NCBI GenBank assembly: GCA_947044405.1
Contig: CAMRHE010000012.1
Coordinates: 13,222,001-13,286,000 of the forward strand
Reading direction: 5' to 3'
DNA from: Leptodactylus fallax
Lineage: Eukaryota > Chordata > Amphibia > Anura > Leptodactylidae
Length of the DNA stretch: 64,000 nucleotides
Shown one piece after another: positions 21,457 through 33,102 of the stretch. How positions within the stretch are numbered: position 1 is the first letter of the stretch; every line of letters begins with the position of its first letter. The position numbers and the translations under genes were made by a program. The notes beneath the pieces were generated by a model. It saw only the letters and a list, made by a program, of their open reading frames with translations. It ran no database searches and was not told the DNA's origin.

Positions 21457-22493
21457 TGGGATTCAATATGTCCTTACTTGTGGCAGTATCTGCAAATGGG
21501 TCTCTTTGGCTTTTCACCAGCAGCAAAAGGCAGTCTTCTCCGGGCAGTTCCCCTTGGAGGCTCTGGCGGAGACTTGATTGAGGACCGGCCTGCAGGTGTT
21601 CCAGCTTCTTGGTCAGGATATCCACACTTCTGACCAGTAGGGAGACCTGTTCTCTCAGATCCGCCACATCACTCGGCCCTGGTGTTGATATGGCCTGCGG
21701 TGCTTACAAGTAGACATGGTGGCGTATAGGAGAGTAAGGCTCCAGGGTGATAGCCGGAGCAACCCCAGGTGAGGCAGGCTGAGTTGGGGACCCCAGTTGA
21801 TGTTCAGGGCCCAGTATTGGTATGAGTAGTTTTTTAAAGTCCAGGAAGGAAACACCCGGGTAGTTGGGCAGAGAGAATTCTTAACTGTCTCTTTAAGGCA
21901 TCATCCTCAGCTCCTTCAATGAACTGTTCTCTCAAGGCAGCGTCGTGGTTCTCTGCAGCCCGAGGATCTACTTGGGCTACAGCTTGGAAAGCCTCTTACA
22001 AGGACAGGGCAAATTCTCTGAGGGACTCACCGGCTTGTTGTTTTCTGCTGTAGAACTCAGACGCCGTTCGGACTTCAAAGATATCACGAAACCGTTGCAG
22101 CACTTGTTCTAGGGACGTCTTGTAGAAAGAGGGCCAGGATTTGACTTCCCTCTGAGCAGCGCCCTACAGCTGTCCCACCAGAATTTCCACTTTCTGCTCC
22201 TCAGATAGGGGGTACAGCTTGAACATGGCCTGCATGTGGTCTTTAAAGTCTCTTAGGGTGTGCGCTTCCCTTTTGTATCGGGTTAGCCAAGGCGCACCCA
22301 GGTAATACGGCATGGTGAGCGACATAATGGTGGCCGCAGAGGTAGTAGTAGAAGACACAGGTGATGTGGTAGCCACAGATGACGTGCCAGCCACAAGTGA
22401 TGCAGCAGCCTCAGGTGATGTGGCAGCCATTGGAGACCCCGCAGGGCTAATGGACTCGTGATCGCTATGATCTGACATGGTTACAGCAGACAA
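21400..22493 (-). pseudogene. gag: Gag of copy 2, interrupted by stops
   Basis: The frame opens at 22493 with a low-complexity S/T/A-rich N-terminus (about 60 residues), then a capsid-like part with LTRYKREAHTLRDFKDHMQAM and LSEEQKVEILVGQL. It stops at 22164. Homologous sequence continues in the same or nearby registers through 21457. Near 21474-21490 the CCHC knuckle reads CRYCHK, TAA, GHIESQC: an in-frame stop falls exactly within the zinc knuckle. There are at least three inactivating changes. Confidence 0.75.
21441..21447 (-). promoter_or_regulatory. Conserved -1 slippery heptamer GTTAAAC in copy 2
   Basis: The gag frame reads CAG TTA AAC GGG here. A slip of one base enters the protease frame GTT AAA CGG. 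Position (after the zinc knuckle, before protease) and sequence match copy 1 at 2493-2499, although the surrounding proteins have diverged strongly. Confidence 0.72.
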
Positions 22494-23018
22494 GTTTCTA
22501 AGTAAGACAGCGTTATATTAGTCAGTCTATGGGAATAGTCTCACCCAAGATGGCGGCGTCCAGGGAGGCTCCGATGACGCTGTCCTAGCGGGGCTGTCCC
22601 ACTGACGTCAGCGGCCGCTGATTCGCCTTGTTCAAACAGGAGGTTGAAGCTTGGCTGATGCACTTCTGACGTCAGTCTTTCCCGCCTGAGCGCTGGTTTT
22701 GGCGGGCTGGCGGTTAACCTCTGCGGAGCTGTAGAATTTTGAATGATGCAGCCCCGTCTGAGGCTGGAGTTTACCCCTCGTGTGCTGGGCTCACGTGCAC
22801 CGGTGATGTCGCAGAACAGTAGATACAGTCCGGTAACGGCTGGCAGTCCTCCGGCATGCAATTATAATCCAGGCACATAAAACAGAGTCCACAGTACAAA
22901 TCCACAGGGAAAAGTCTCTCACACAGTCAATAAAGGTTTCTCAGCTCACCCGTTGTAGATAGAATGTTTTAGGATCTTGACACCATAGTCTGTGATGTTA
23001 TAGGACACGGAAGTCACG
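22494..23018 (-). other. 5' leader of copy 2
   Basis: Untranslated region between primer site and gag. It contains two perfect TGACGTCA palindromes (near 22604 and 22664), which match the CRE/ATF consensus. Short frames here (such as 22541-22861) show no retroviral motif. Confidence 0.6.
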
Positions 23019-23036
23019 ATCCTGCCAACTACGCCA
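23019..23036 (-). other. Primer binding site for tRNA-Ser, copy 2
   Basis: The minus strand reads TGGCGTAGTTGGCAGGAT, one base different from the copy 1 site and again complementary to the tRNA-Ser 3' end. Four T separate it from the LTR end CA. Confidence 0.82.
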
Positions 23037-23040
23037 AAAA

Positions 23041-23797
23041 TGCCTTGCCGCAACCCATTTGGATGAGACCGGAGGATGGGAGTAGTAGTGGCGGATGCTG
23101 TGCCACCTAGCAGGCCGAGCACGCTCCCAAACCACTCCAGTCCCACTCCTAGGCCGGACAGAGTTGAGGGGGATCCTACCGGATGGTGGTGGTAGTAGTT
23201 CTTTCCCCCGGGGCACTTCCAGTTGAAGAGGGAACCTCTCCTACCTGAGCCGGTGTGGTGCTGGTCGGAAGAGCCCTGATGGTAAAGCAGGCACGACTCA
23301 GGATTCAGCAATGCAGGTAAACCAAACAGCCGTTTATTAAGGCAACTGGAACAGAGAGTTAACAGCAGATTCCAGATGGGGGTAGTAGTCCTGCAGCGTC
23401 CAACCCCCAGCCTTGGTTCTAGGAGGTCTTACGAGGTATGGGTTGCCTGAAGACTAGGCCCAAAGCAATCCTCCTGAAGGCTGTGATGACTAGCCGTTGG
23501 CCTCAGTGCAGCTTGTGGGGGCAGGAAACCTCTGCACACCCTTACTCTTTCACTGCTCACACTAGACTGACTGAACTGCACTCAGACCAAGGGTTACCGT
23601 GGAGACAGAGTCTCCCACAACCCCGCCCAGCGGCCTGTGATAGGCCAGGGCTCAACCAAGGCTAAGTTTGAACACCGCAGGGGGGAACATATAAGGAAAA
23701 GCTGCAACAATACATTTAACATAAGACAAAGAACGTACCACACAACCCAGAGGCACAGAGACGAACAATTTAAAGCAGCAGCCTTTGGGATGCTGCA
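23041..23797 (-). repeat. 5' LTR of Ty3/gypsy copy 2
   Basis: Bounded by TG at 23041 and CA at 23797 on the plus strand, 757 bp. The inner end is TGCCTTGCCGCAACCC; the 3' LTR copy lacks the five-base TGCCT, probably by slippage in TGCC/TTGCC. Confidence 0.9.
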
Positions 23798-26700
23798 TAT
23801 AGAGAAGTTTCAAAAGGCGTCTGTCACTAGAATGATCCCTACTGAACTATAAACACAGTCAAAGAGAGCTGGAGTTCATGTGAATAAAAAACTTTTTCCT
23901 GCTTCCCAGTCGAAGCTCCTCCATTGCTGAGATATTAGCTTTAGGCCTCCTGCACACGAACGTATCCAAACCTGCAAACACAGTCTGTGTGAGATATGAT
24001 GCAGTGAGCTTCCGAACGACCCGATTGCTACTGTACTAGACTGACATAAAGCTGTCATGTCCAATTTTCACTGCCATGTGCAAGAAGCCTTAGTAAATGT
24101 CTATGTATATACACATGATAAGAAGTTTTAAAGTACATTTACAGGCATATAGGTGCAGATAAACTAACAATGTCTAAATTTTAAGCAGTGCCAACTAATT
24201 AGACTGTCCTAAACTGCACCACAATTTATCAAAGTGTGAAATTCTGTTACAGTTTTAAACTGTCTATCTAGTCTAACTTTACGCCGTTTATTAGCTGGTT
24301 TAGATTACAACAAAAAAGTGCCAAAATGATGTCATTTTTTGGTTCATAGTGTGGCATATAAAGCCTCAACACCTTTTACAAGCTCCATCCACTTGTTATA
24401 CACGGTGCAGAAACTGTTAGAAAGTGTCTAAAGCATTTAGCAAATAAGATGTAAAGCAAACATCGTCCATCTGACAGACCCAATTGACTATAATGGTGTC
24501 CATTGGGTGTGTGACATTTTAAAACTAAAACCACCAATGGAAAAAGTATTTTTCCAAAACCTATTTTCAGGCGGACACTGCGGAATCTACAACATAGATT
24601 ACGGCACATATGTGAACGTAGCCTGACCTATTAAATAGAAGGGTCAGGTAGCGTACATTAAAGTCTGTGGATCCCACACCTATATGAAGAACAAGGGTTA
24701 CATGTATTACTTTTCCAAATGACAAGTGGATGCCACTACTCGTCTATTCACTCTCTGCTTAGTTGCTTTGGCCAATGTCCAATATATCTGGGACCCAATT
24801 CATGATGAAAGTCCATGTTTCAAAGGTGGGGGTCAGCATCTATTATATATGAATGCATAGCAGTCAGATCACCTTGCCTGCAGTTGAATGCTCTGGTTTG
24901 GGTACATACAAGTCCTAGTACACTGAAACCCATCAACAATTACTGCACATGGCCATTATAGAACCCATGATTTTTAATCAAAGATCGTGCATGTCATCTT
25001 TTTTGACGGCCGTGAAAAACAGACCATCAAAAAATCGGACTTGCGATTAGACGCATTAAATGCAATTTGTTCTCAAAACGGATGTGTGACAGTAGTTGCT
25101 AAAATGGCTATCACACAGCCATTTTTCACCGTCATATGAATGAGTCTTTAAACTTAAACACTACTAGTAAATATACTCCGAGATACAGTATAGTCAGCTT
25201 TCTGTATCTCAAAGCCAATACAGTGGAATAAAAATAAACCTGTTGATCATGGCTTCTATGAAAGGTTACAATTCTACTAAACTTTTGATTACAAAACAAC
25301 ATGTAGAATTCACAACTCAACATAGTAAAACTCATCGCACTGCTGCTTACAGTACATGAAAGTTTATTTGGAGGTGGCTGAAGTTTGCGGGAAGTCAGAA
25401 GTCTTTGGAAGGACAAGAAAGGTCACCTGAATATTTCCAAGCAGTACATTAGTCTGTTTGATCAGTCTTTTACACACATGCAGCTGGTCACAGCACGCTG
25501 TAGGAACGGAAGTGGGATGGTTTGCTGGATGTGGCATGAATTTCCTCATTGTGAGAAAATCTTTCTTGCATTTGTCCCATAGGAAATGGTCAAGAGGAAT
25601 CACTGAGCCTTTATCCATGGACGCTGGTTTATATGAATTACATACAATATGTGCAACATATTTTATGAAAAATCTGTGGAATGTATACTTAAGTGTAATG
25701 AAGTATGTTTCTTTTTATCTATTAGTACTACAGAGGTGGCATATTTGAGTATAAAGTAAACTTACATGGGTTCCTATACTGTATGTATGAGGATCTTTAG
25801 AGGGTTTTTCCAGGTTTGAAAACAATTATGCCAGCTGCATATACTGTCAAATAACAAATATACATCCTATGGCAACAGCGCTGATGGCCCCGCTGGCATG
25901 ATTTATAGTCATGTGATTGCTGGCACTGGATTGCTAAAAGTGTTATTTAGACAGTAAAAACAAGCCTCTGTTACAACACATTGAGGACATAGAGCAGTGA
26001 AAGGGAGGATTATGTTGAAGAAGCACTAAACACAGAAAATGCACAAAAAATTGTAGAGAACCATTTCTTCCTTTCAACTCATCCTTTTTATTTGTCCTAT
26101 TTTGTCTCATATTACAATTAAATAAATATGTAAATATAATATATGTCCCACGACATCGGCCATCTCTGTTTCCGCCTTCTCACAGCCCTATTGGAGCCCT
26201 ATCTATAAAGCGCTGCGGAATATGATGGCGCTATATAAGTAAGCATAATAAATAAATAAATAAATATTGGAGCAGTAGCCCTTTCCCTACTGCTGCTACC
26301 TTTTTGGTAAGCCTGGCCTTTCTAGCCTGCCAACAGTCCAAGGTGGAAAAGATCAGCAAGACATTTAAGGCCTTTTAACACAAACCAAACCAACAGCAAT
26401 GATTGGGAATGGTTGTTCCTGCTCATTGCTTTTTGGCTTGCTGCATTTAAATGTAGCAGATCCTTGAATAGGGATGAACAAATCATTCATCTAGATAGTT
26501 TGCATTTGTTGCCCTGTTGACATAGGGCAATGTAGTGTCAACAATCTTGCAACATTTATGTTACATAAGTAATGGCATTGACCAACAATCAAGTGTTTGC
26601 CCACTTGTCAGGTGATCATTTGTACATTTGCACAAGCCAGTAATTGTTCCATCTAAAGTAACCTTAACCCCGTGGTCTCTGCAAGACTTTCAAGATTATG

Positions 26701-28188
26701 CAAAAAATGCTTCTGGCCATACATTAGAGATTTTGGTTGGCTGATTCAGACCATCACCTGGCCAATGCCTGTGCCTTTTTAAATGAGCATGATAGACACT
26801 GTCGCTGACTAAAGGCACATATTTGTTATGTTGTATCTGTATCTCAATATTGAAAGCCCAAATCAGACTACAAACATATAAGATCGCTAATGTATGGCCA
26901 GATTCACAGTCTTTCTGCCTCTGCCTTAATCTATAGTCAAAATCCCTATTACCAACCAGTCCATGGGGCTGCTTTAGAGATTAGTATAGTGTTAAGATTC
27001 ATCGTAGAACTTTAACCTTGTCAAGGCAACTTTGACCTTTGGGAAGGCTGACCTATCCTAAATTATCAGAATTTTATTATTTATCCAATTATTTACTATT
27101 ATGTTGAATTTGTAGCAATGTAGGATTTGACCCAATCTACAGCCTATTATTGCAACAATCCTTTCTCATGTTGATAGCATACTGGAGGGAGCTATGAAAG
27201 GGTCTAGAGTGCAGTATGTCTATACATGACTAGAATATACATTAACAATCGAGTCACTAACAAGAGAAGGGCTGGTGTAAATAATAAATGTGTCCTCCAG
27301 GTTATTGTGAACATAAACTTGTCAATCTATGAAATAAGCAAAAAACATAATCACACTTAAATAAATAGAAAAATATTGCATACCAGAATTTTTTAAGAGT
27401 GTAAAAAACATAAAGGTAACAACTCATGGTCTTAGGCTAGATGGGACATGAATAAAGTAATCAGTAGCTACTGTAGGAACAATTTCCTCAAATTTACAGC
27501 AAGTCCAGACAATCTCATGTTAAATTTATAGGGGATGTAATGGCAATTTTTACATTATAGTAAATGGTATAATAATATGTTACATTCACATTAGACTTTA
27601 AGGTTCCCTTTTATTAATTCAGACTTAAATCCTCTTTTTGTGGCACAGCCCAGAAGTTAAGCTATCGTTTGAGTGACAGACATGCAGTGAAATAAACTAT
27701 CACCAATGTGCCTGTACATCAATAAAGAAATATTGCATTTATTTTATACAGATCATATATTAGGCCTTTGTTTCTTATTTCATCTACACTTGGAATTACA
27801 AACCTCTGACAATATAGGCTCCAGTACAGTTTGGTTGGCAGGCATTGGGCATTAACATAATGCTACTGTACTGTAAAGTCCATCAGGATAAAGGAAGTTA
27901 TGGTAATTCTCCATTCTAGTATTCAGGGTATACAGAGGTTGCAAGTCATAACAATGTATAATCCATGAAATGTATGGATTATGCTTTGGGTGACCTTTAT
28001 CAGACCATCATATTATCCAGACATGTCAAGACATGTCCCTCAACTCACGTGACATATGTGGTTAATCTGATGGTTTGAAGGTCACATGACCAAAAATATT
28101 AAACACCAATTTTATGGCTTATCCTTTGTTATAAATCAAGTCTTCTCGATCACATATGAGTGTGCTGAGTTTCCTGTGTCATGTTAGA
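23798..28188. other. Long stretch without recognisable genes
   Basis: Mostly AT-rich, low-copy-looking sequence. Pieces I can place are a SINE/L2 tail with (AATA)n at 26190-26262, a CG-rich dispersed repeat near 24990-25140, and the left part of a T2-like element near 25800-25980. The overlapping open frames on opposite strands around 25364-25618 have no motif. No exon-like conservation signal can be judged from one sequence. Confidence 0.5.
26190..26262 (+). repeat. SINE/L2 tail fragment plus (AATA)n
   Basis: Contains AAGCGCTGCGGAATATGATG and GGCGCTATATAAGTAAG, matching the end of the SINE at 7628-7880, then AAATAAATAAATAAAT. Confidence 0.75.
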
Positions 28189-28694
28189 TTAAAGGGAGTC
28201 TATCATTGGAATTTTTTAATTTTAGAAAGGCTATTGTAGGCATACCTTTTGTTTCCATTTTGTTGCCGGTGTTTTCACAAAAAAACCCAAAAAACGGTTT
28301 CTTCTTATGTAAATTAGTGTTAACGGAGCACAGGGGGCATTCCCCCTGACAGCCGCGTCTTCAGCCTGGACCTGCACTGCTGCCTCCTTCTTGATCATAA
28401 TTCACACCTTCTCTTCCTCTTCTTTGCTTACTTCTTACACATGCAGGCGTACTGCGCCTGCTCATGTAAGAAGAAATCCAAGATAGCGCACGGAGCATGC
28501 GTTGTTTGCTCGGCCACTTCGGAACACCCTTTGTGCGCCGTGAACACTAATTTGCATAAGAAGAAACCGGCTTTTTTGTGAAAACGTCAGCAACAAAATG
28601 GAAACAAAAGGTATGCCTACAACAGCCTTTCTAAAGACTACATAAAGAGAGGTTTAGTTAAAATTAAAAAATCCCAATGATAGACTCTCTTTAA
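28189..28694. mobile_element. Complete T2-type MITE, 506 bp
   Basis: The ends are TTAAAGGGAGTCTATCATTG and CAATGATAGACTCTCTTTAA, with TTAA at 28189-28192 and 28691-28694. The inner arms pair over about 100 bp, including AAAGGCTATTGTAGGCATACC against GGTATGCCTACAACAGCCTTT. The CG-rich centre has no open frame. Confidence 0.9.
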
Positions 28695-29036
28695 TACACA
28701 ACAGGAATACATGATGTCACAGCCTACATACACCAAAGGAGCTGTAAATCCAAACTCCTTGTTTCAGGAATTCTAGTATTTTCAATGGAAGTCTCAATTT
28801 GAAAGAAAATTAAAAAATAAATGCACTATGTGTAATAGAATTTAAACAAAAATCTGAAAAAAAACTATGTAACTTACATACTACAATATTACTTTGTCAG
28901 AAGTGTTATTTTATTATGTGAGTCTGTGGCAAGCTCATATATTTTAAATGGATATCACAATTTCAGTGATGAAAAGTATTAATAAATCAAAGAACTTTGG
29001 TCTTTCAATATAGGCTATAGGCCTAAGCCAATGTAA

Positions 29037-29534
29037 TGTGAGAAGGTGACAGGAAAAGTGCTGGAATCACGGTATATCTCCTCCAGGTTTTTGACATACG
29101 TTTGGTCCAGGACGGGTCTTGAGTAGGCCTCAGCCCAGGTGTGAGTCCTGGCTTCATTATGGGGCCATAAAAGGCTGCAGAGCCTGCACTTCAGGGTGAT
29201 CCTGGGAGTGAGAGGAGGCGACTGGATCTGTCATGAAAAATTGAAGGTCTGGTGAGACCAAAGTGTGCTAATTTGTTTGTCGTTTGGCTGGTACTAAGCC
29301 ACATGTATAGTTAGTTTTTATTACTGTTTAGTTTAGCGCTCAGATGAGCAGGATTTGGTTTCTTACTGTTTTGCTGGAAGTTCAGGCTGTATTTTATTTT
29401 GCATCTTTTGTACCTGATGTAAGGTTTATTTATTTTGCTATTTTTCAAATAAACCTGTTTGCACCAGACATTGTGTCCCTGTCTCTGACTGGTTGGGTCC
29501 GCACCATTGCTGCTACTGAGCTACCTTCCCCACA
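29037..29534 (+). repeat. 5' LTR of Gmr1-like element
   Basis: 498 bp from TGTGAGAAGG to TTCCCCACA. It contains a TATA-like CCATAAAAGG at 29164-29173. A polyadenylation signal AATAAA lies at 29449-29454, followed by a GT-rich stretch. The candidate primer site starts at 29535 or 29537 (TGGTGCTTCGGATGCGGG); I cannot assign its tRNA. Confidence 0.8.
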
Positions 29535-29612
29535 TGTGGTGCTTCGGATGCGGGCATACCCAGCATAAACAGTCTTAAAGAGATAAACACCCATTTTTTT
29601 TTCTCCTCTACT

Positions 29613-30610
29613 ATGTCCTGGGTGAAGGCTGCAGGAGAGATTAAAAAGGAGTCCGCCAGCATGGAGGCCTTTGTGAAGCAGTTTGGGCAGGTCATCCTAC
29701 AGCAGCAGGAACCCCAGGCACAGCAGCAACAAGCCCAGATGGAAGCTGAGAGGCGACAGCAGCAAGCCCAGGCACAGCAGCAGCAAATGAACTTGCTGCT
29801 AATGGAGAAGCTGATGCTGAGGAGAGTGTGCTGGTGCAAGAGAGACCCAGAGCGTACAGACCGCTGCCCGAGCTGCCATGCAGAGTTCCCTCCAAAAGAT
29901 GACGTCCACAGATGACGTGGAGACATATCTTCGGGTTTTTGAGTGAGTGGTCGAGAGGGAGAAATTGCCAAGGGATCAGTGGGCCAACGTAGTGGCACTT
30001 TTTCTCACCAGGGAACCTCAGAAGGCCTACTATGACCTGTGTGACCAGGAGGCTAAGGGCTACCCCAAACTGAGAGGTGAGATCCGGGCTCGTCTCGGTG
30101 TGAACATGCATGTACGTGCTGGGAGAGTGCACCACTGGACTTTCTCTGAGATTCTCCACCCCAATCCCAGATGCATGATCTAGTGTATTTGGTGAGGAAA
30201 TGGCTTCAGCCTGAGGAGGCCACTCCAGCACAGATGGTGGAGAGAGCAGTATTGGACAAGTACACCAGATCGCTGCCGCCTCAGATTCAGCACTAGGTTG
30301 GACAAGCGGGACCTACAACGGCTGACCAGCTGGTATGTTTGGTGGAACAGTACCGAGCCACTGAGGAGCTACTGCAGTCATCTCCCAGACCTGTTACCCC
30401 CAAGACTGGTAAGACTGTACAAACTACTGTGGGGGTGAGGAAGGTTGTGATGGGAGGGCGCTCAGAGGGGGAACAGGCAGCTGTGACTGTGAACTTTAAA
30501 TCCAGGTCTCAAAATGGAGACCCATACCACTTCAGGTGTTGGCAGTGCCATGAACTGGGTCATGTAGCTGCATACTGTCCCCTGACAACTGAGCCCATGG
30601 ACTTCAGCAG
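29613..30610 (+). pseudogene. gag: Gag of Gmr1-like element, SCAN-like, frameshifted
   Basis: Pieces in different frames cover a Gag protein. 29613-29915 is a Q/A-rich coiled-coil-like N-terminus (about residues 30-60). 29947-30183 reads LPRDQWANVVALFLTREPQK and LRGEIRARLGV, which resembles the region before a SCAN domain. 30190-30390 carries ATPAQMVERAVLDKYTRSLP and TADQLVCLVEQYRATEELL, the SCAN-like helices; the SCAN domain of vertebrate zinc-finger proteins is thought to derive from Gmr1-type Gag. The C-terminal zinc knuckle is CWQCHELGHVAAYC near 30540. Two or more frameshifts and a TAG at about 30295 break it. Confidence 0.75.
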
Positions 30611-30630
30611 TACCAGGAGGGTATCCCTCT

Positions 30631-31047
30631 TTGCTCAACCCGCCTGTTCGGCAGAAACTGCGAATGGACCGCAGATGTGCACTGAGACTGTGGCAGAGCG
30701 TGCGAGCTCTCCTGGACTCTGGGAGCCTGGTAACCCTGGTGCACCATGATCTAGTCGACCCTGCACTGTACAGTGGACAAACTATTAGGGTCTTGTATAT
30801 ACATGGTGAAACTAGAGAGTATCATATTGCAGAGGTCACTATAAAAACTACCTCTGGCACAGCCTGTCACAAAGTGGGCGTGGTTAAGTCCCTGTTCTAT
30901 AGTGTGATCATAGGGAGGGATTTTCCTCTGTTTTGGGATATGTGGAAAAAGCAGAGGCTACCATGTCCTAAAATGTTAATAGTGGTGATGTCTTGCCTAA
31001 GGTTAACCCTGAAACCCTTAATCCTGACAGGGAAACACCAGCTGTAG
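30631..31047 (+). pseudogene. pol: Protease region of Gmr1-like element
   Basis: Aspartic protease-like segment with ALLDSGSLVTLVHHDLV (about residues 26-42), DSG being the active-site triplet in place of DTG, and VIIGRDFPLFWDMW (about residues 93-106), the conserved C-terminal strand. The frame ends before the integrase part, so it is separated by a mutation. Confidence 0.75.
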
Positions 31048-31139
31048 GGGTGACCCAAGATGGTAATAATTTTCCCCTGTCTGTGTTAGCTGGTGATGCT
31101 GAAGGTCAGGAGGGAGTTCCCGAGATGCCTGAGCTCTAG

Positions 31140-31499
31140 GTGTCTCGTGACAATTTTGGGACTGCTCAAATTAGAGATCCTAATCTGTCTCATGCCAGAG
31201 AAAATGCAAAGGTGGTAAATGGGAAACCCCAGTATCCAGGGGCTGACAAGGAGTTCCCCTATATGTCCATGAACCAGGACCTATTGTATAGGGTGAACCA
31301 AACACAGGGAGAAATTGTTGAACAATTGGTGGTGCCCCAGCCCTATCAAAGGGTAGTTTTAGATTGGGCACATAAGCATGTGTTAGGAGGACACCTGGGG
31401 TACGAAAAGACCAAAGAGCGCATTGTACAGCGTTTGTATTGGGCAGGAATTGATAAGCAAATTCAAGAGTATGTAACTCCTGCCCAGAGTATCAACTAA
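31140..31499 (+). pseudogene. pol: Integrase zinc-binding part of Gmr1-like element
   Basis: The segment reads LLYRVNQTQGEIVEQLVVPQ then HKHVLGGHLGYEKTKERIVQ and LYWAGIDKQIQEYV, the HH half of the HHCC finger (about residues 76-105). The CC half is disturbed just before the hAT insertion at 31502, beyond which the protein continues at 32690. Confidence 0.8.
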
Positions 31500-31501
31500 C
31501 C

Positions 31502-32674
31502 CAGGGGTAGGCAACCTTTTTTGTTCGGCGTGCTGATTTTAATTAAAAAATCAAAGATGAGGTACTTGGAGTGCCTGGCAATAATTGTAAGTCTGACGAC
31601 CCCTAAACTAAAGTCATATACCACAAACCATAACACAGAAGTGCTGCCACCAGATGCTTTAGGATGCATGCGTTTACTGCTATTTCCTGGGACGCTCCTG
31701 TACTTTCTGATTAGAAACAATGAAAGTCCATGTGCATCCCGTAATTAGTGGTAATGTGAAAACACATTATGTATCTGGATTCAGCTATATTCTTAGGCCA
31801 CTGAAACTTTTACTTCGATGTAAAACTGGTGCATTTTTGCACAAAAAAAAAAAAAAGCCTGAGTTTTCTGTGCAAAAACAAATCCTTAATACAGAAAACA
31901 CACCGTTATACAGAATAATGTCATATAGTGGTCCCTGCACATGGTATTATGTCCCACAGACATAGCAGTCCCTGCACACAGTATTATGTCCCATTGCGGC
32001 GCCTGTACACGATATTATGTCCCATTGCGGCGCCTGCACACGGTATTATGTCCCATAGCGACCCCTGCACATGGTATTATGTCCCATAGCGGCGCCTGCC
32101 CTCGTATTATGTCCCATAGTGGCCCCTGCACACGGTATTATGTTCCATAGTGGCCCCTGCACACGGTATAATATTCTAACTTTTATAATATTCCAATTTG
32201 TGCCACTCACTAGCTATTATACTGTGGGGTCTCTTCAGACCACAGAGTATAATAAGTGGAGGGCGAAGAGAGGTGACAAACATAAAAAAACAATGTACCC
32301 ATGCTCCGCAGCCACTGTGTTCTCTTTGGGCGCTTCTGCCTGTAGTCAGCTACCGCTCATTGGGTATCAGGGGTCACTTTGCGTCATTATACGTAATGAC
32401 GCCAGACGCAGATGCGACCCGAGGCCCTGTCAGCTGACTTCAGGCAGAAGCTTCAGCAGAGCACAGATCTGCCGCGGAGCGCAGGAATGGTGAGTACATT
32501 GTTTTTTATGTCAGGGGCTCCGCTTATTATACTCAGGGGTCTGAAGAGACCCCCACAGTATAATAACAGTAGTTTCGTTTCGCCCGTATTTGGTCCGATC
32601 TAAACTGCTGGGTGAGGACTCGGGTCGCCGTGCCAGGGAAATATGCCTCGTGTGCCGGGGATTGCCGACCCCTG
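31502..32674. mobile_element. hAT-type MITE (CAGGGGTAGGCAACC ends), inserted in integrase
   Basis: The ends CAGGGGTAGGCAACCTTTT and ATTGCCGACCCCTG are imperfect inverted repeats of the hAT type. They are flanked by a perfect 8-bp duplication AACTAACC (31494-31501 and 32675-32682). Inside are about eight 31-bp minisatellite units (31925-32170), a hairpin pair (ATTATACTGTGGGGTCTC near 32215 and the inverse near 32530) and a CG-rich core. Removing one TSD and the element restores integrase continuity. No transposase. Confidence 0.93.
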
Positions 32675-32689
32675 AACTAACCGCTCTTG

Positions 32690-33102
32690 TGTCATACTTC
32701 AGGAGTCCTTTGGTACCCCTACCCATTATAGAGGTACCATTTGAAAGAGTAGCCATGGACTTGGTGGGCCCTGTAGTAAAGTCTGCTAGGGGGCATCAAT
32801 ATATACTAGTGGTGTTAGATTATGCTACACGATACCCTGAGGCCGTGCCCTTGAGGCATACTTTGGCTAAGTTAATTGCCAAGGAGCTCTTTTATATGTT
32901 CTCTCGGACAGGTATACCCAAGGAGATCCTGACTGACCAAGGGACTTCTTTTATGTCCAAGGTAATGAAAGAAATGTGGAAGCTCCTGACAATAAAACAC
33001 CTGCGAACCTCTGTGTATCACCCCCAGACAGATGGCCTAGTGGAGAGGTTCAATAAAACCCTTAAGGGCATGTTAAAGAGGGGTGATAAAACCCCAGGTT
33101 AA
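32690..33102 (+). pseudogene. pol: Integrase catalytic core of Gmr1-like element
   Basis: The DDE core is readable: VAMDLVGPV with the first aspartate, EILTDQGTSFMS with the second, and TDGLVERFNKTLKGML with the glutamate. The spacing is that of a Ty3/gypsy integrase. It ends abruptly at a stop at 33100-33102 and is followed in another frame by RNase H sequence, so the integrase C-terminus and the RT palm are missing. Confidence 0.88.

Larger units (their letters stand above)
16279..23797 (-). mobile_element. Ty3/gypsy LTR retrotransposon copy 2, full length, decayed
   Basis: Complete provirus-like structure of about 7.5 kb: 3' LTR 16279-17040, integrase, RNase H, RT, protease, gag, leader, primer site, 5' LTR 23041-23797. 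The domain order is that of Ty3/gypsy (PR-RT-RH-IN). Stops in gag and frameshifts in pol make it non-autonomous. The flanking four bases are AATA on the left and TATA on the right, a possible target duplication with one change. Confidence 0.93.

Noticed and set aside
22541..22861. 106-codon minus-strand frame upstream of gag in copy 2
   Set aside because: It lies in the untranslated leader, shows no Gag motif and is rich in CG-driven residues.
15935..23910. Similar GAGTTCATGTGAA flanks on both sides of the copy 2 provirus, as a long target duplication
   Set aside because: The similarity is short and tens to hundreds of bases from the LTR ends, and Ty3/gypsy duplicates only 4-5 bp; probably an unrelated dispersed repeat.
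25364..25618. Open frame of 84 codons, possible small host gene
   Set aside because: An overlapping frame exists on the other strand, no motif is recognised, and there is no splice or promoter context; it fits chance.
29535..29556. Assigning a tRNA to the Gmr1-like primer site
   Set aside because: TGGTGCTTCGGATGCGGG starts correctly with TGG, but I could not match it with confidence to a known tRNA 3' end.
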